A DNA stretch of 64,000 bases from Glycomyces artemisiae (GTDB taxonomy: Bacteria; Actinomycetota; Actinomycetes; Mycobacteriales; Micromonosporaceae), in the NCBI RefSeq assembly GCF_003002955.1, contig NZ_PVTJ01000014.1, positions 46,736-110,735 of the forward strand. The letters run 5' to 3'. This document shows, piece by piece, positions 8,737 through 18,061 of this stretch (its first letter is position 1; every line of letters begins with the position of its first letter). The notes under the pieces are model-generated. The model did no database searches. It saw only the letters and a program-made list of their open reading frames with translations, and was not told the DNA's origin. Position numbers and translations under genes: made by a program.

Positions 8737-9731
8737 CCCGACATCCTCGCAGGGTCGCGCAGCGCCCGGTCGAGGTGGCACGCAACGAGATGCGGCTCCG
8801 CGTCCGGCCCCAGCACCGCCGGGTCCACGCCCTCGCACTGATCCAGGACCTTGAGCGCGTTCCCCGCCGCCACCTCCTGGCACCGCGGCCGGAACCGGCA
8901 CCCGCCCGGAATCCGCGACGCGTCCGGCAGCTCGCCCGCCAGCACCACCGGCTCCGCAACAGGGGAGTCCGGCAGCACCGACACCAAAGCCCGCGTGTAC
9001 GGGTGCCGCGGCTCGGTGAGCACCTGCTCCACCGGCCCCTGCTCCACGATCCGCCCCAGGTACATGATCGCGATCCGGTCCGCGATGCTCCACGCCAGAC
9101 CCAGGTCGTGCGTGATCACCAGCGCCCCGAGCCCCGCGTCCTCCTTGAGCCGCAGCAGGAGCGACAGGATCTCCCCGCGCACCGACGCGTCCAGCGACGC
9201 CACCGGCTCGTCCGCCACCAGGATGCTCGGCTCCAGCACCAGCGCCCCCGCGATCACCACGCGCTGGCGCTGCCCGCCCGACAGCTCGTGCGGGTACGCC
9301 AGGAAGAACCGCTCCGGCGGCCGCAGGCCCGCCCGCGACAGCGCCTCGGCCACCCGGCCCGGCTCGTCGTCGGTGATCCCGTGGATGCGCAGGCCCTCCG
9401 CCACGGCGTCGTACACCGTGTGCCGCGGGTTCAGCGCCCCCGACGGGTCCTGGAGCACCAGCTGCACCTGCCGCCGGTACGCCTTCAGCGCCTTCGTCGA
9501 CCGCCCCAGCGGCACATTGCCGAAGGCGACTTCACCGCCCGTGGCACGCTCCAGACCCAGGAGCGTCCGCGCCAACGTGGTCTTCCCGCAGCCGGACTCG
9601 CCCGCCAGCGCCACGATCTCGCCCGGCGCCACATCCAGGTCCACGCCGTCCACCGCGCGCGCGACCCGCCCGCCCGGCAGCCCGAACTCGACCCGCAGGC
9701 CCCGGGCCGTCAGCACCTTATCCGAGGACAA
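8733..9731 (-). CDS. dppF: Peptide ABC transporter ATP-binding protein (DppF/OppF)
   Basis: A 332-residue ATPase with Walker A GESGCGKTT, signature LSGGQRQR, Walker B ILVADEPVASLD and the switch His in ITHDLG. The C-terminal extension with the PGGCRFRPRC motif is typical of Opp/Dpp ATPases and carries the regulatory Cys cluster. It overlaps dppD by 14 nt and the M55 gene by 4 nt. It should form the DppD-DppF heterodimer that drives import through DppBC. Confidence 0.9.
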   Translation of the reverse strand: MSSDKVLTARGLRVEFGLPGGRVARAVDGVDLDVAPGEIVALAGESGCGKTTLARTLLGLERATGGEVAFGNVPLGRSTKALKAYRRQVQLVLQDPSGALNPRHTVYDAVAEGLRIHGITDDEPGRVAEALSRAGLRPPERFFLAYPHELSGGQRQRVVIAGALVLEPSILVADEPVASLDASVRGEILSLLLRLKEDAGLGALVITHDLGLAWSIADRIAIMYLGRIVEQGPVEQVLTEPRHPYTRALVSVLPDSPVAEPVVLAGELPDASRIPGGCRFRPRCQEVAAGNALKVLDQCEGVDPAVLGPDAEPHLVACHLDRALRDPARMSG

Positions 9732-10701
9732 CGGGCTCCCCCTCCTGCGCCACGAAGCACGCGGACAGCCGCGCGCCCTCCACTTCCAGCAGCTCCGGCG
9801 ACGCCTCGCCGCACCGCTCCACCGCCACCGCGCACCGCGGCCGGAACGAGCAGCCCTCCGGCAGCCGCCCCGGGTCCGGCGGATCGCCCGCCAGCCCGCC
9901 CGGATTGCGCCGCGACGCCGGGTCCCCGATCACCGGGAACGCCGCGCCCAGCGCCGCCGAGTACGGATGCCGCGCCCGCGCGAACACCTCGTGCGCCGGA
10001 CCCTGCTCGACCACCTTGCCCGCGTACATCACCGCGGCCGTGTCGCACGTCGCGGAGAGCACCGACAGGTCGTGGGAGATCATCACCAGCCCCACCCCGC
10101 GCTCCTTCACCAGGCCCGAGATCAATTGCAGCACCTGCGCCTGCACCATCACGTCGAGCGCCGTCGTCGCCTCGTCGGCGATGATCAGATCCGGGTCGCA
10201 CGCCAGCGCCATCGCGATCATCACCCGCTGCCGCTGGCCGCCCGACAGCTCGTGCGGGAAGCTCCGCGCCCGCGACGGCGGCAGGCCGACGCGCTCCAGC
10301 AGCGCCTCCGCCCGCTTCGCGGCCTTCGCCGCGCTCAAGTCCTTGTCGTGCACCAGCATCGGCTCGGCCACCTGCCGCCCGATCCGCTGCACCGCGTTGA
10401 GCGAGTGCATCGCCCCCTGGAACACGATCGACGCGCCCGTCCACCGCACCGCCCGCAGCCGGCCCCACCCCATCGTGAGCAGGTCCTCCCCGTCGAGCAG
10501 GATCTCCCCGGACACCTCCGCGGACTTCGGCAGCAGCCGCAGCACCGCCATCGCCAGCGTCGACTTCCCGCACCCCGACTCGCCCGCGACCCCGAGCACC
10601 TGCCCGGCCTCCAGCGCCAAGTCCACGCCGCGCACGGCCGGGACCCGCCCGCGCGACCCGGTGTACGTGACGTGCACGTCCCGGAACTCCAAGAGCGTCA
10701 T
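9718..10701 (-). CDS. dppD: Peptide ABC transporter ATP-binding protein (DppD/OppD)
   Basis: A 327-residue ATPase with Walker A GESGCGKST, Q-loop region IVFQGAMHSLN, signature LSGGQRQR, Walker B LIIADEATTALD and His switch ISHDLS. The oligopeptide C-terminal domain (PEGCSFRPRCAVAVERC) is present. The start overlaps the dppC stop by 4 nt. It pairs with the downstream DppF. Confidence 0.9.
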   Translation of the reverse strand: MTLLEFRDVHVTYTGSRGRVPAVRGVDLALEAGQVLGVAGESGCGKSTLAMAVLRLLPKSAEVSGEILLDGEDLLTMGWGRLRAVRWTGASIVFQGAMHSLNAVQRIGRQVAEPMLVHDKDLSAAKAAKRAEALLERVGLPPSRARSFPHELSGGQRQRVMIAMALACDPDLIIADEATTALDVMVQAQVLQLISGLVKERGVGLVMISHDLSVLSATCDTAAVMYAGKVVEQGPAHEVFARARHPYSAALGAAFPVIGDPASRRNPGGLAGDPPDPGRLPEGCSFRPRCAVAVERCGEASPELLEVEGARLSACFVAQEGEPVVLG

Positions 10702-11609
10702 CCCTGCTCACCTCGCAGCCTCGGATTGAACACGGCCTCCAGGGCCCGCCCGCACATCATGAACGCGAGCACCACCAGGAGGATCGCCAGGCCCGGCGGC
10801 AGCAGGTACCACCACGCGTGCGCCGACACCGCCCCGTTGTCGCTGGCGCGGTTCAGGATCGAGCCCCACGACACCACGTTCGGGTCGCCCAGGCCGAGCC
10901 ACGCGAGCGAGGACTCCATGAGGATCGCCGAGGGCACCAGCAGCGTCGCGCTGGCGAGCACGAGCGGCAGCACGTTGGGGAGGATGTGCTTCGTCATCTG
11001 GTGCCAGTGCCCGGCGCCGAGCGCCCTGGCGCGCTCCAGGTACGGCCGGGCCTGGACGGTGAGGGTCTGGGCCCGCACGAGCCTCGTCGTACCGGACCAG
11101 GAGACGAGCGCGATGACGAGGATCGTGGTCCCCATGCTGCGGCCCAGGACCGCGAGGAGCGCGATGGCGACGACGAGGCTGGGGAGCACCATGAACCAGT
11201 CGGAGATCCGCAGCGCGAACCAGCCGTAGGCGCCGCCGATGTGGCCGCTGGTGACGCCGACGGCGGTGCCGATGAGGATCGCCACCACGGTCGCCGTGAG
11301 TCCGATGAGGAGCGACAGCCGCGAGCCCCACAGCGTGAGCGCGAGGACCGAGCGGCCCACTTCGTCGGTGCCGAGCGGGAAATCGGCGCTCGGAGGCTCC
11401 ATGCGCCCGCCGGTGGCCTGGGTGACGCTGAGCGCGGACTCGTCGATGAGGACCGGCGCGGCGAGCGCGAGGACCACGATGGCGCCCAGGAGGACCAGGC
11501 CGACCATGCCGGTGCGCTGGGCCCGGTACGCGGCCCACGACCGCGCGAACGACTGCCGCCGCCGGGCCCATGCGAGGGCCCGCGGGGAGGTGGTGGTGGA
11601 TGCCGTCAT
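10698..11609 (-). CDS. dppC: Peptide ABC transporter permease (DppC)
   Basis: A 303-residue inner-membrane permease with about six transmembrane helices and the N-terminal OppC-type domain (residues about 25-70). The EAA coupling loop lies around EraRALGAGHWHQMTKHILPN. The start at 11609 overlaps the dppB stop by 4 nt. Together with DppB it forms the translocation channel. Confidence 0.9.
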   Translation of the reverse strand: MTASTTTSPRALAWARRRQSFARSWAAYRAQRTGMVGLVLLGAIVVLALAAPVLIDESALSVTQATGGRMEPPSADFPLGTDEVGRSVLALTLWGSRLSLLIGLTATVVAILIGTAVGVTSGHIGGAYGWFALRISDWFMVLPSLVVAIALLAVLGRSMGTTILVIALVSWSGTTRLVRAQTLTVQARPYLERARALGAGHWHQMTKHILPNVLPLVLASATLLVPSAILMESSLAWLGLGDPNVVSWGSILNRASDNGAVSAHAWWYLLPPGLAILLVVLAFMMCGRALEAVFNPRLRGEQG

Positions 11610-12649
11610 GACTTCCGAATCCGTGGGTCGATGAACCAGTAGAGGATCTCGGCGGCGAGCACCGCGAGGATGGTCGAGGCCGAGAACAGCACGAACAGCG
11701 CTTGCAGCACGGGCCGGTCGGGGTAGAAGATCGCCTGCACGAACAGGCTCCCGAGCCCCGGCCACGAGAACACCGCCTCGGTGACGATGGAGCCGTTGAC
11801 GACCCCGCCGATCGCGAGGAACACCAGCGTCACCGTCGGCAGCAGCGCGTTGGGCACGGCGTGCCTGTCGCGCACCTCGTCGTCGCGCAGGCCCTTGGCG
11901 CGCGCCGTGGTGAGGTAGTCCGAGCCGATCTCGTCCAAGATGGAGGAGCGCATGATCATGAGGTACCCGGCGTAGACCACGGCCGTGTAAGTGAGGACCG
12001 GCAGCACCAGGTGGTGCCCGATGTCGAGCGCCTGCGACCAGAAGTCCGGCGGCGTGCTCGGCGAGCGCATCCCGTTGACCGGGAACAGCCCCATGTACCT
12101 GGCGAAGACCAGGATCACGATCATGCCGAGCCAGAACGTGGGCGCCGAGTACAGCAGCAGCCCGGTCCCGACGTGGGCGCGGTCGTACCGGCTGCCCTGC
12201 CGCCAGCCCGAGCGCGTCCCGATCCACAGCCCCAGGACCACCGCGAGCACCATGCCGGTGCCCGAGAGCAGGAGCGTGGCCGGGAGCCGTTCGACGATGA
12301 GGTCGAAGATCGGGCGCCGGTACTGGAACGAGTCGCCCAGGTCCATCGTGAGCGTCCCGGTGATGTAGTCCCAGAACTGCTTCACCATGGGCTGGTCGAG
12401 GCCCATCTCGGCGCGCATCGCGGCCCGCTGCTCGGGGGAGACCGGGCGCTCGCGGGTGAGCTGGTCGATCGGGTCGCCGCCGATGAGCCGGAAGATGAAG
12501 AACGACGAGAACAGCACGAGCAGGAGCGACACGGCCGCGCCGCCGACGTGCTTGAGCAGGTAGCGCCCGAAGCCCGAGGACGTCCGCCGCGCGCGCCGCC
12601 CCGCGGGCGGGGCCGCAGCCCCGCCCGCGGGAGGTGGCACTTCGGTCAT
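11606..12649 (-). CDS. dppB: Peptide ABC transporter permease (DppB)
   Basis: A 347-residue permease with a Pro/Ala-rich cytoplasmic N-terminal tail of about 30 residues, then a first transmembrane helix and a periplasm-facing domain (GGDPIDQLTRE and GLDQPMVKQF). The OppB-type core follows, with coupling loop DYLTTARAKGLRDDEVRDRHAVPN. It ends WFIDPRIRKS, a usual DppB tail. The start overlaps the substrate-binding protein stop by 4 nt (ATGA). Confidence 0.9.
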   Translation of the reverse strand: MTEVPPPAGGAAAPPAGRRARRTSSGFGRYLLKHVGGAAVSLLLVLFSSFFIFRLIGGDPIDQLTRERPVSPEQRAAMRAEMGLDQPMVKQFWDYITGTLTMDLGDSFQYRRPIFDLIVERLPATLLLSGTGMVLAVVLGLWIGTRSGWRQGSRYDRAHVGTGLLLYSAPTFWLGMIVILVFARYMGLFPVNGMRSPSTPPDFWSQALDIGHHLVLPVLTYTAVVYAGYLMIMRSSILDEIGSDYLTTARAKGLRDDEVRDRHAVPNALLPTVTLVFLAIGGVVNGSIVTEAVFSWPGLGSLFVQAIFYPDRPVLQALFVLFSASTILAVLAAEILYWFIDPRIRKS

Positions 12650-14472
12650 TCGCGCTCGTCCGCGGTGCTCTTGCGCCGCATCGCGAACCAGATGCCGCCC
12701 GCCACGACGACGACCACTGCCGCGCCGACGGCGATCCACACCCACACCGGGACGCCCGACTCCTCGGTCGCCCCGGCCGGCTGCGCCGTGTAGTACGACC
12801 ACGTGAAGCCCTGCTGGCCGGTGACCATGCCGCCCTCGGAGGGCTGCGTCGTCATGCCGGTGATCCGGTCGTGGTTGTACGCCTCCATGACGTTCTGGTA
12901 GTACAGGTAGATCACGGGCGTGTCCGCGTACATGAGCGCCTGCTGCTGCTTGACGAGCTCGGCGCGCGCGTCCGGGTCGGACTCGACCTTCTGCTGCTCG
13001 TGGAGCGCGTCGAACTCGGGGTTGCAGTAGTTGTTCTCGCTGGAGCGCTCGGTGCCGTCGGTGAGCGTCGGCAGGACCGCGCACGTGTGCATGCCCAGCT
13101 GCTCGGTCGGGTTGGGGCCCACGCCCCAGCCGGAGAACGCGATGTCGAACTCGCCCAGGTAGGCCAGGTCGTTCAGCGCGGACTGCTCGATCGCCTCGGG
13201 CACGACCTCGATGCCGATCTCGGCCCACCACTCGGTCGCGAACTGCGCGATCGTGGCGTACGCGGTGTTGTCGGCGTGCTGGTAGAACCGGAAGCTCAGC
13301 CGCTCGCCGGTGCCCGGCATGGTCCGGACGCCGTCGTCGCCGCGCACGTAGCCCGCCTCGTCGAGCAGGGCGTTCGCGCCGTCGATGTCGAACTCGACGA
13401 GCTGGTCGCCGCCGTCCCAGTGGTACTGCTCGAAGATCGCCGGGATGATCCCGACCGCCGGGGTCCCGGAGCCGTCGAGCACGGTGTCCACGAGGGCCTG
13501 CTTGTCGAGCGCCATGTGCAGCGCCTGCCGCACGACCGGGTCCTTGAGCGCGGGGTGCCCGTCGCCGAACTCGGTGCCGTCCTGGGTCACCGAGTTGTAG
13601 TTCAGGGTCAGCGAGACGTACCGGCGGCCCTCCACGTCGTTGACGGTGACGTGGTCCTGCGACGCGAGCGCCTCGGTCTGGGCCGGGTTCAGGCCGCCCA
13701 TGCCGTTGCCCACGATGTCGACCTCGCCGGCCTCCAGCGCGGCCACGGCCGCGTCGGTCTCGGTGTAGTAGTCGTAGACGACCTCGTCGAAGCCCGGCGC
13801 GCCCTCCCAGTAGGACTCGTTGGCCTCCAGGCGGATGAACTCGTCGGTCTCGTACTCGGTGACCTGGAACGGGCCCGAGCCGACCAGCGGGAGCTGGTTC
13901 GCGTCGTCGGCCGACGGGTCGGCGTACGTCGACCAGACGTGCTCGGGGACGATGTAGACCTCGCGCGTGAGCACGTCCCACGGGGACGGCTCGGCGAGGG
14001 TGAGCACGAACGTGGTCTCGTCCGTGGCCTCGGCGGAGACGAGGTTCCCCGCGAAGTCGATGTTCCAGTCGTGGATCGCCTGGTTCTCGATGAGCAGGCC
14101 GTACGTGTACGCCACGTCCTCGGCCGTCAGCGGCTCGCCGTCCGACCAGGTCGCGCCGTCGCGGATCGTGAACGTCCAGGTGAGACCGTCCTCGGACTCC
14201 TCCCACTCGGTCGCCAGGCCCGGCTCGGGCTCGTAGTCAGCGCCGATGCGCACGAGCGTCTCGTACGTCATCATGCTCGTCTCGTACGTGATGACGAACC
14301 GCCGCTTGAACGGGTTGAAGGTGTCGACCTCCTGGTTCGTGGCGATGAGCAGGGTGTCCTTGTCCTCCTCTTGGGCCGCCGCGCCGGGCGCGGCGACGGC
14401 CAGCGCTCCGGCCGACATCAGGAGCGCGGCCGCGGCGGCCAGGAGCCGCCGCGTCAGGGCATGGGGATTCAT
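12646..14472 (-). CDS. Family-5 peptide-binding protein with C-terminal membrane anchor
   Basis: A 608-residue extracytoplasmic binding protein (SBP_bac_5/DppA-OppA-MppA family). ATG at 14472 opens a classical signal peptide (MNPHALTRRLL, long Ala-rich core, AAAQ cleavage). Family landmarks include TFTIRDGATWSDGEPLTAEDV, the SPWDV-LTREVYIVPEH stretch and a helix-rich hinge. There is no lipobox cysteine. Instead the C-terminus has a linker (EESGVPV) and one transmembrane helix near residues 573-598 followed by RRKS, so it appears tethered by its tail. It is the first gene of the nine-gene import operon, with TTGACA at 14586-14581 (minus strand) and a candidate operator directly upstream. Confidence 0.87.
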   Translation of the reverse strand: MNPHALTRRLLAAAAALLMSAGALAVAAPGAAAQEEDKDTLLIATNQEVDTFNPFKRRFVITYETSMMTYETLVRIGADYEPEPGLATEWEESEDGLTWTFTIRDGATWSDGEPLTAEDVAYTYGLLIENQAIHDWNIDFAGNLVSAEATDETTFVLTLAEPSPWDVLTREVYIVPEHVWSTYADPSADDANQLPLVGSGPFQVTEYETDEFIRLEANESYWEGAPGFDEVVYDYYTETDAAVAALEAGEVDIVGNGMGGLNPAQTEALASQDHVTVNDVEGRRYVSLTLNYNSVTQDGTEFGDGHPALKDPVVRQALHMALDKQALVDTVLDGSGTPAVGIIPAIFEQYHWDGGDQLVEFDIDGANALLDEAGYVRGDDGVRTMPGTGERLSFRFYQHADNTAYATIAQFATEWWAEIGIEVVPEAIEQSALNDLAYLGEFDIAFSGWGVGPNPTEQLGMHTCAVLPTLTDGTERSSENNYCNPEFDALHEQQKVESDPDARAELVKQQQALMYADTPVIYLYYQNVMEAYNHDRITGMTTQPSEGGMVTGQQGFTWSYYTAQPAGATEESGVPVWVWIAVGAAVVVVVAGGIWFAMRRKSTADERE

Positions 14473-14591
14473 GGGGTGCAGGTCCTCGCATTCGGTTCCG
14501 GGCGCCTGGGGCTCTCCCGCGGACGCGGTGCCCTGCGGGCCCTCAGGGTATCGGACAGCATGACGGAACTCTTCTTGACTTGTCAACGATG

Positions 14592-14606
14592 TGAAGAAAG
14601 TTTTCA
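14592..14606 (-). promoter_or_regulatory. Candidate operator of the murein-peptide import operon
   Basis: Minus-strand TGAAAACTTTCTTCA is an imperfect inverted repeat (TGAA-N7-TTCA). It lies 5 bp upstream of a TTGACA -35 element (14581-14586) and about 120 bp before the binding-protein start. A related element precedes nagZ. The divergent aspT gene starts 103 bp away on the other side, so the site could affect both. Confidence 0.45.
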
Positions 14607-14708
14607 TTGCTGCAACATGGGGCGAACGCGAACTCCCGCGAACCACCCGAGTGGACGGCGCGTTTCCAGTACATTCGGCTGACTACTGTCGGTGTTGCGG
14701 GGGTCACG

Positions 14709-16406
14709 GTGTGGAACTGGCTTGAGGACTCGATCGTCGCGCACCCCGAGATCTCGATCTTCCTCGCGCTGGGCCTCGGGTTCTTCGTCGGCAAGCTGAA
14801 GATCAAGGGCATCGCCCTCGGGCCGGTCACCGGGACGCTCCTCGCGGGCGTCCTCGTCGGCATCGTCTTCTCCGGCATCGACATCCCCGACCTCGTCAAG
14901 ACCGTCGCGTTCGTGGCCTTCCTGTTCGCCCTCGGCTACAACGTCGGCCCCCAGTTCTTCGCGGGCCTCAAAGGCGACGGCCTCAAGCAGGTGCTCCTCG
15001 CGGTGATCAACTGCGTCGTGGGGCTCGGCATCGTCATCGTCCTCGCCAAGGCCCTCGGCTACGGCCCCGGCTGGGGCGCCGGGCTCCTCGCGGGCGGCCT
15101 CACCCAGTCCGCGGTCATCGGCGTCGCCGACTCCGCGATCAGCGCGCTCCCGGGCCTCAGCGCCGACGACGTCAAGGAGATGGAGTCGCAGGTCGCCGTC
15201 GGCTACGCGGTCTGCTACCTGTTCGGCACCGCCGCGGCCGCGTTCTTCCTCTCGACGCTCGCCCCGCGCATGCTCGGCTCCAAGGACCTCGCCGCCGACG
15301 CCCACGAGATGGAGAAGCGGCTCGGCGTCGCCAAGGAACCGGGCATCGGCCCGGCCTACTACTCGGTGGTCCGCCGCTCCTACCGCGTCACCGGCGGCTC
15401 GGTCGTGGGCCGCACTGTCGGCGACCTCGAACGCCGCGCCGAGGACCTGGGCCACCGCATCATGTTCCACGACCTGCGCCGCGGCACCACCGTCCAGAAG
15501 GTCAAGCCCTCCACCGTGATCGAAGCCGGGGACGTGGTGACGCTCGCGGCCCGCCGCCCCGACCTCGTCGCGCTCAGCGTCGACCAGTGGGGCGAGGAGG
15601 TCGACGACGAGGAGCTGCTCGACTACCAGGTGGAGACGCTCGCGATCGTCATCACCAGCAAGAAGCTCGCGGGGCAGAAGATCGGCCCGGCCTTCGCCGA
15701 GCACGCCCCGCGCCTGTTCGTCACCAAGGTGGTCCGCGGCGGCCAGGAGATCCCCTGGAGCGACGACACGGTCATCCACGGCGGCGACGAGATCACCGTC
15801 CAGGGCGGCAAGGAGGAGGTCGAGGCCGTCGTGGGCGACCTCGGCTACCCCAACCGGGCCTCGGACGCCACGGACATGTCCTACGTGGGCATCGGCATCG
15901 TCCTCGGCGCGCTCATCGGCGTCCCCACGATCGCGGTGGCGGGCGCCGACATCGGCCTGACGACCTCCGGCGGCGCGCTCATCATGGGCCTCGTGTTCGG
16001 CTGGCTGCGCGCCAAGTCGCCCACGTTCGGGCAGTTCCCGCCCGCCGCGAACTGGATGCTCTCGACCGGCGGCCTGTGCATGTTCGTGGGCATCGTCGGC
16101 ATCATGGCCGGCCCCGACTTCGTCTCCGGCGTCAAATCGGAGGGCCTCAGCCTCGTGTTCGCCGGGCTCGTCGTCACGCTCTTGCCGATGCTCGTGACCA
16201 TGTTCCTCGCCAAGTGGCTGTTCAAGATCCCCGTCCCGGTCAACCTCGGCATCACCGCGGGCGCGAACACCACGACCGCGTCGATCGGCGCGATCACCGA
16301 CACCGCGAAGAGCCAGGTCCCCGTCCTCGGCTACACGATCCCCTACGCCATCGGCAACGTCCTGCTGACGATCTGGGGCGCGGTCATCGTGGCCGTCCTC
16401 GCCTGA
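14709..16406 (+). CDS. aspT: AspT-type aspartate:alanine exchanger, copy 1
   Basis: A 565-residue carrier of the aspartate:alanine exchanger (AAE/YidE) family. An N-terminal block of about five helices (1-165) and a C-terminal block (about 385-565) flank two TrkA-C/RCK_C domains (about 205-370). FALGYNVGPQFFAGLKGDGLKQ and GLTQSAVIGVADSAI are family segments. The start is GTG at 14709 behind a GGGGG stretch; in-frame codons further upstream lack a ribosome site. It precedes aspD by 23 bp. The known system swaps external L-aspartate for internal L-alanine, and with intracellular decarboxylation it generates proton-motive force. Confidence 0.85.
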   Translation: MWNWLEDSIVAHPEISIFLALGLGFFVGKLKIKGIALGPVTGTLLAGVLVGIVFSGIDIPDLVKTVAFVAFLFALGYNVGPQFFAGLKGDGLKQVLLAVINCVVGLGIVIVLAKALGYGPGWGAGLLAGGLTQSAVIGVADSAISALPGLSADDVKEMESQVAVGYAVCYLFGTAAAAFFLSTLAPRMLGSKDLAADAHEMEKRLGVAKEPGIGPAYYSVVRRSYRVTGGSVVGRTVGDLERRAEDLGHRIMFHDLRRGTTVQKVKPSTVIEAGDVVTLAARRPDLVALSVDQWGEEVDDEELLDYQVETLAIVITSKKLAGQKIGPAFAEHAPRLFVTKVVRGGQEIPWSDDTVIHGGDEITVQGGKEEVEAVVGDLGYPNRASDATDMSYVGIGIVLGALIGVPTIAVAGADIGLTTSGGALIMGLVFGWLRAKSPTFGQFPPAANWMLSTGGLCMFVGIVGIMAGPDFVSGVKSEGLSLVFAGLVVTLLPMLVTMFLAKWLFKIPVPVNLGITAGANTTTASIGAITDTAKSQVPVLGYTIPYAIGNVLLTIWGAVIVAVLA

Positions 16407-16429
16407 CCGCACACTCGAAAGGGAACGCC

Positions 16430-18049
16430 ATGACCACGGTCGACCGCGACGAAGAACGCCGCCTCGAAGGGCTCAGCCCCTTCGAGCTGAAGAACCGGCT
16501 CATCGAGCTGGCCGGGGAGAACGAGAAGGCCAACGCCCTCGCGATGGTCAACGCCGGCCGCGGCAACCCCAACTGGACGGCGACGGCGCCCCGCGACGCG
16601 TTCTTCCTGCTGGGGCAGTTCGCGGTCACCGAGACCCGCCGCGACTGGGACGAGTTCGCGTCCTTCGGCGGCATGCCGCAGTCCGACGGCATCGCCGCGC
16701 GCCTCGGCGACTACCTCAAGGCCAACGCCTCCGCTCCCGGCGCCGAGGCCCTCGGCCGCTACGTCGCGTACGGCACCGACACGCTCGGCTTCGACGCCGA
16801 CGACTGGGTCGGCGAGCTCGCCGACGCGATCATCGGCGACCACTACCCGGTCCCCGACCGGATGCTCGTCCACGCAGAGAAAGTGGTCCACGCCTACCTC
16901 GACGCCGAGATGGGCGGCGCCCCCAAAGGCGGCTGGGACCTGTACGCCGTGGAGGGCGGCACCGCCGCCATGTGCTACCTCTTCGACTCGGCGCAGGTCA
17001 ACGGCCTGCTCCACCGCGGCGACCGGATCGCGCTCATGGTCCCGATCTTCACGCCGTACCTGGAGATCCCGCTGCTCGACCGGTACGCGTTCGACATCGT
17101 CTCGCTGGAGGCGTCGACCACCAGCGAGGAGGGCATCCACACCTGGCAGTACCCGGACGCCGAGATCGACAAGCTCAAGGACCCGTCGATCAAGGCGCTG
17201 TTCCTGGTCAACCCGTCGAACCCGCCGTCGGTGAAGCTCGCCGAGGCCACGCTGGAGCGCATCCGCGACATCGTCGCGAACCACAACCCGGGCCTGACGA
17301 TCATCACCGACGACGTCTACGGCACGTTCACCGACGGGTTCACCTCGCTCATGTCGAGCCAGGCCGCCAACACCATCGGCGTCTACTCGTTCTCGAAGTA
17401 CTTCGGCTGCACCGGCTGGCGCCTCGGCGTCATCGCCATCGCGAAGGACAACGTCTTCGACCAGCGCATCGCCGCGCTCGAAGAGACCCGCACCGCGGCG
17501 CTTCGCGAACGGTACGCGTCGATCACGCTCGAACCGGAGAAGCTCAAGTTCATCGACCGCATCGTGGCCGACTCCCGCGACGTGGCGCTCAACCACACCG
17601 CAGGGCTCTCGACCCCGCAGCAGGTCCAGATGGTCCTGTTCTCGCTCCACTGCCTCACCGACGCGGAGAACCAGTACAAGAAGGACTGCCAGGCCGTCAT
17701 CGCCCGGCGCCTCAAGCAGCTCGTGGAGGGCCTCGACGTGCCCTACCCGGACGACCCGGAGGCCGCGCACTACTACGTGGAGCTCGACCTCCTCAGCTGG
17801 GCCGAGCGGAACTGGGGCCCGGAGTTCGCCGACTGGATGCAGGTCAACTACGAGCCGGTGGACCCGATCTTCCGCCTCGCGCAGGAGGAATCGGTCGTCC
17901 TGCTCAACGGCGGCGGCTTCGACGGCCCCGAGTGGTCGGTCCGCGTCTCGATGGCGAACCTCCGCATGGACGCGTACCGGCGCATCGGCGCGGCCCTGCG
18001 CCGCATCGGCGAGGAGTACCACGAGGCGTTCCAGAACAGTCGCAGGTAA
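16430..18049 (+). CDS. aspD: L-aspartate 4-decarboxylase (bifunctional aspartate aminotransferase)
   Basis: A 539-residue fold-type I PLP enzyme of the AspD/Asd family, longer than ordinary aspartate aminotransferases (about 400 residues). The start follows GAAAGGG by 7 nt. VEGGTAAMCYLF is in the cofactor-binding region, FLVNPSNPPS and IITDDVYGTF hold the Asn and Asp/Tyr cofactor contacts, and YSFSKYFGCTGWRLG contains the Schiff-base Lys and the carboxylate-binding Arg. It converts aspartate to alanine plus CO2, consuming a proton in the cytoplasm. Flanking aspT genes on both sides support the decarboxylase rather than a plain transaminase role. Confidence 0.88.
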   Translation: MTTVDRDEERRLEGLSPFELKNRLIELAGENEKANALAMVNAGRGNPNWTATAPRDAFFLLGQFAVTETRRDWDEFASFGGMPQSDGIAARLGDYLKANASAPGAEALGRYVAYGTDTLGFDADDWVGELADAIIGDHYPVPDRMLVHAEKVVHAYLDAEMGGAPKGGWDLYAVEGGTAAMCYLFDSAQVNGLLHRGDRIALMVPIFTPYLEIPLLDRYAFDIVSLEASTTSEEGIHTWQYPDAEIDKLKDPSIKALFLVNPSNPPSVKLAEATLERIRDIVANHNPGLTIITDDVYGTFTDGFTSLMSSQAANTIGVYSFSKYFGCTGWRLGVIAIAKDNVFDQRIAALEETRTAALRERYASITLEPEKLKFIDRIVADSRDVALNHTAGLSTPQQVQMVLFSLHCLTDAENQYKKDCQAVIARRLKQLVEGLDVPYPDDPEAAHYYVELDLLSWAERNWGPEFADWMQVNYEPVDPIFRLAQEESVVLLNGGGFDGPEWSVRVSMANLRMDAYRRIGAALRRIGEEYHEAFQNSRR

Positions 18050-18061
18050 GGGGGAGGGGCG

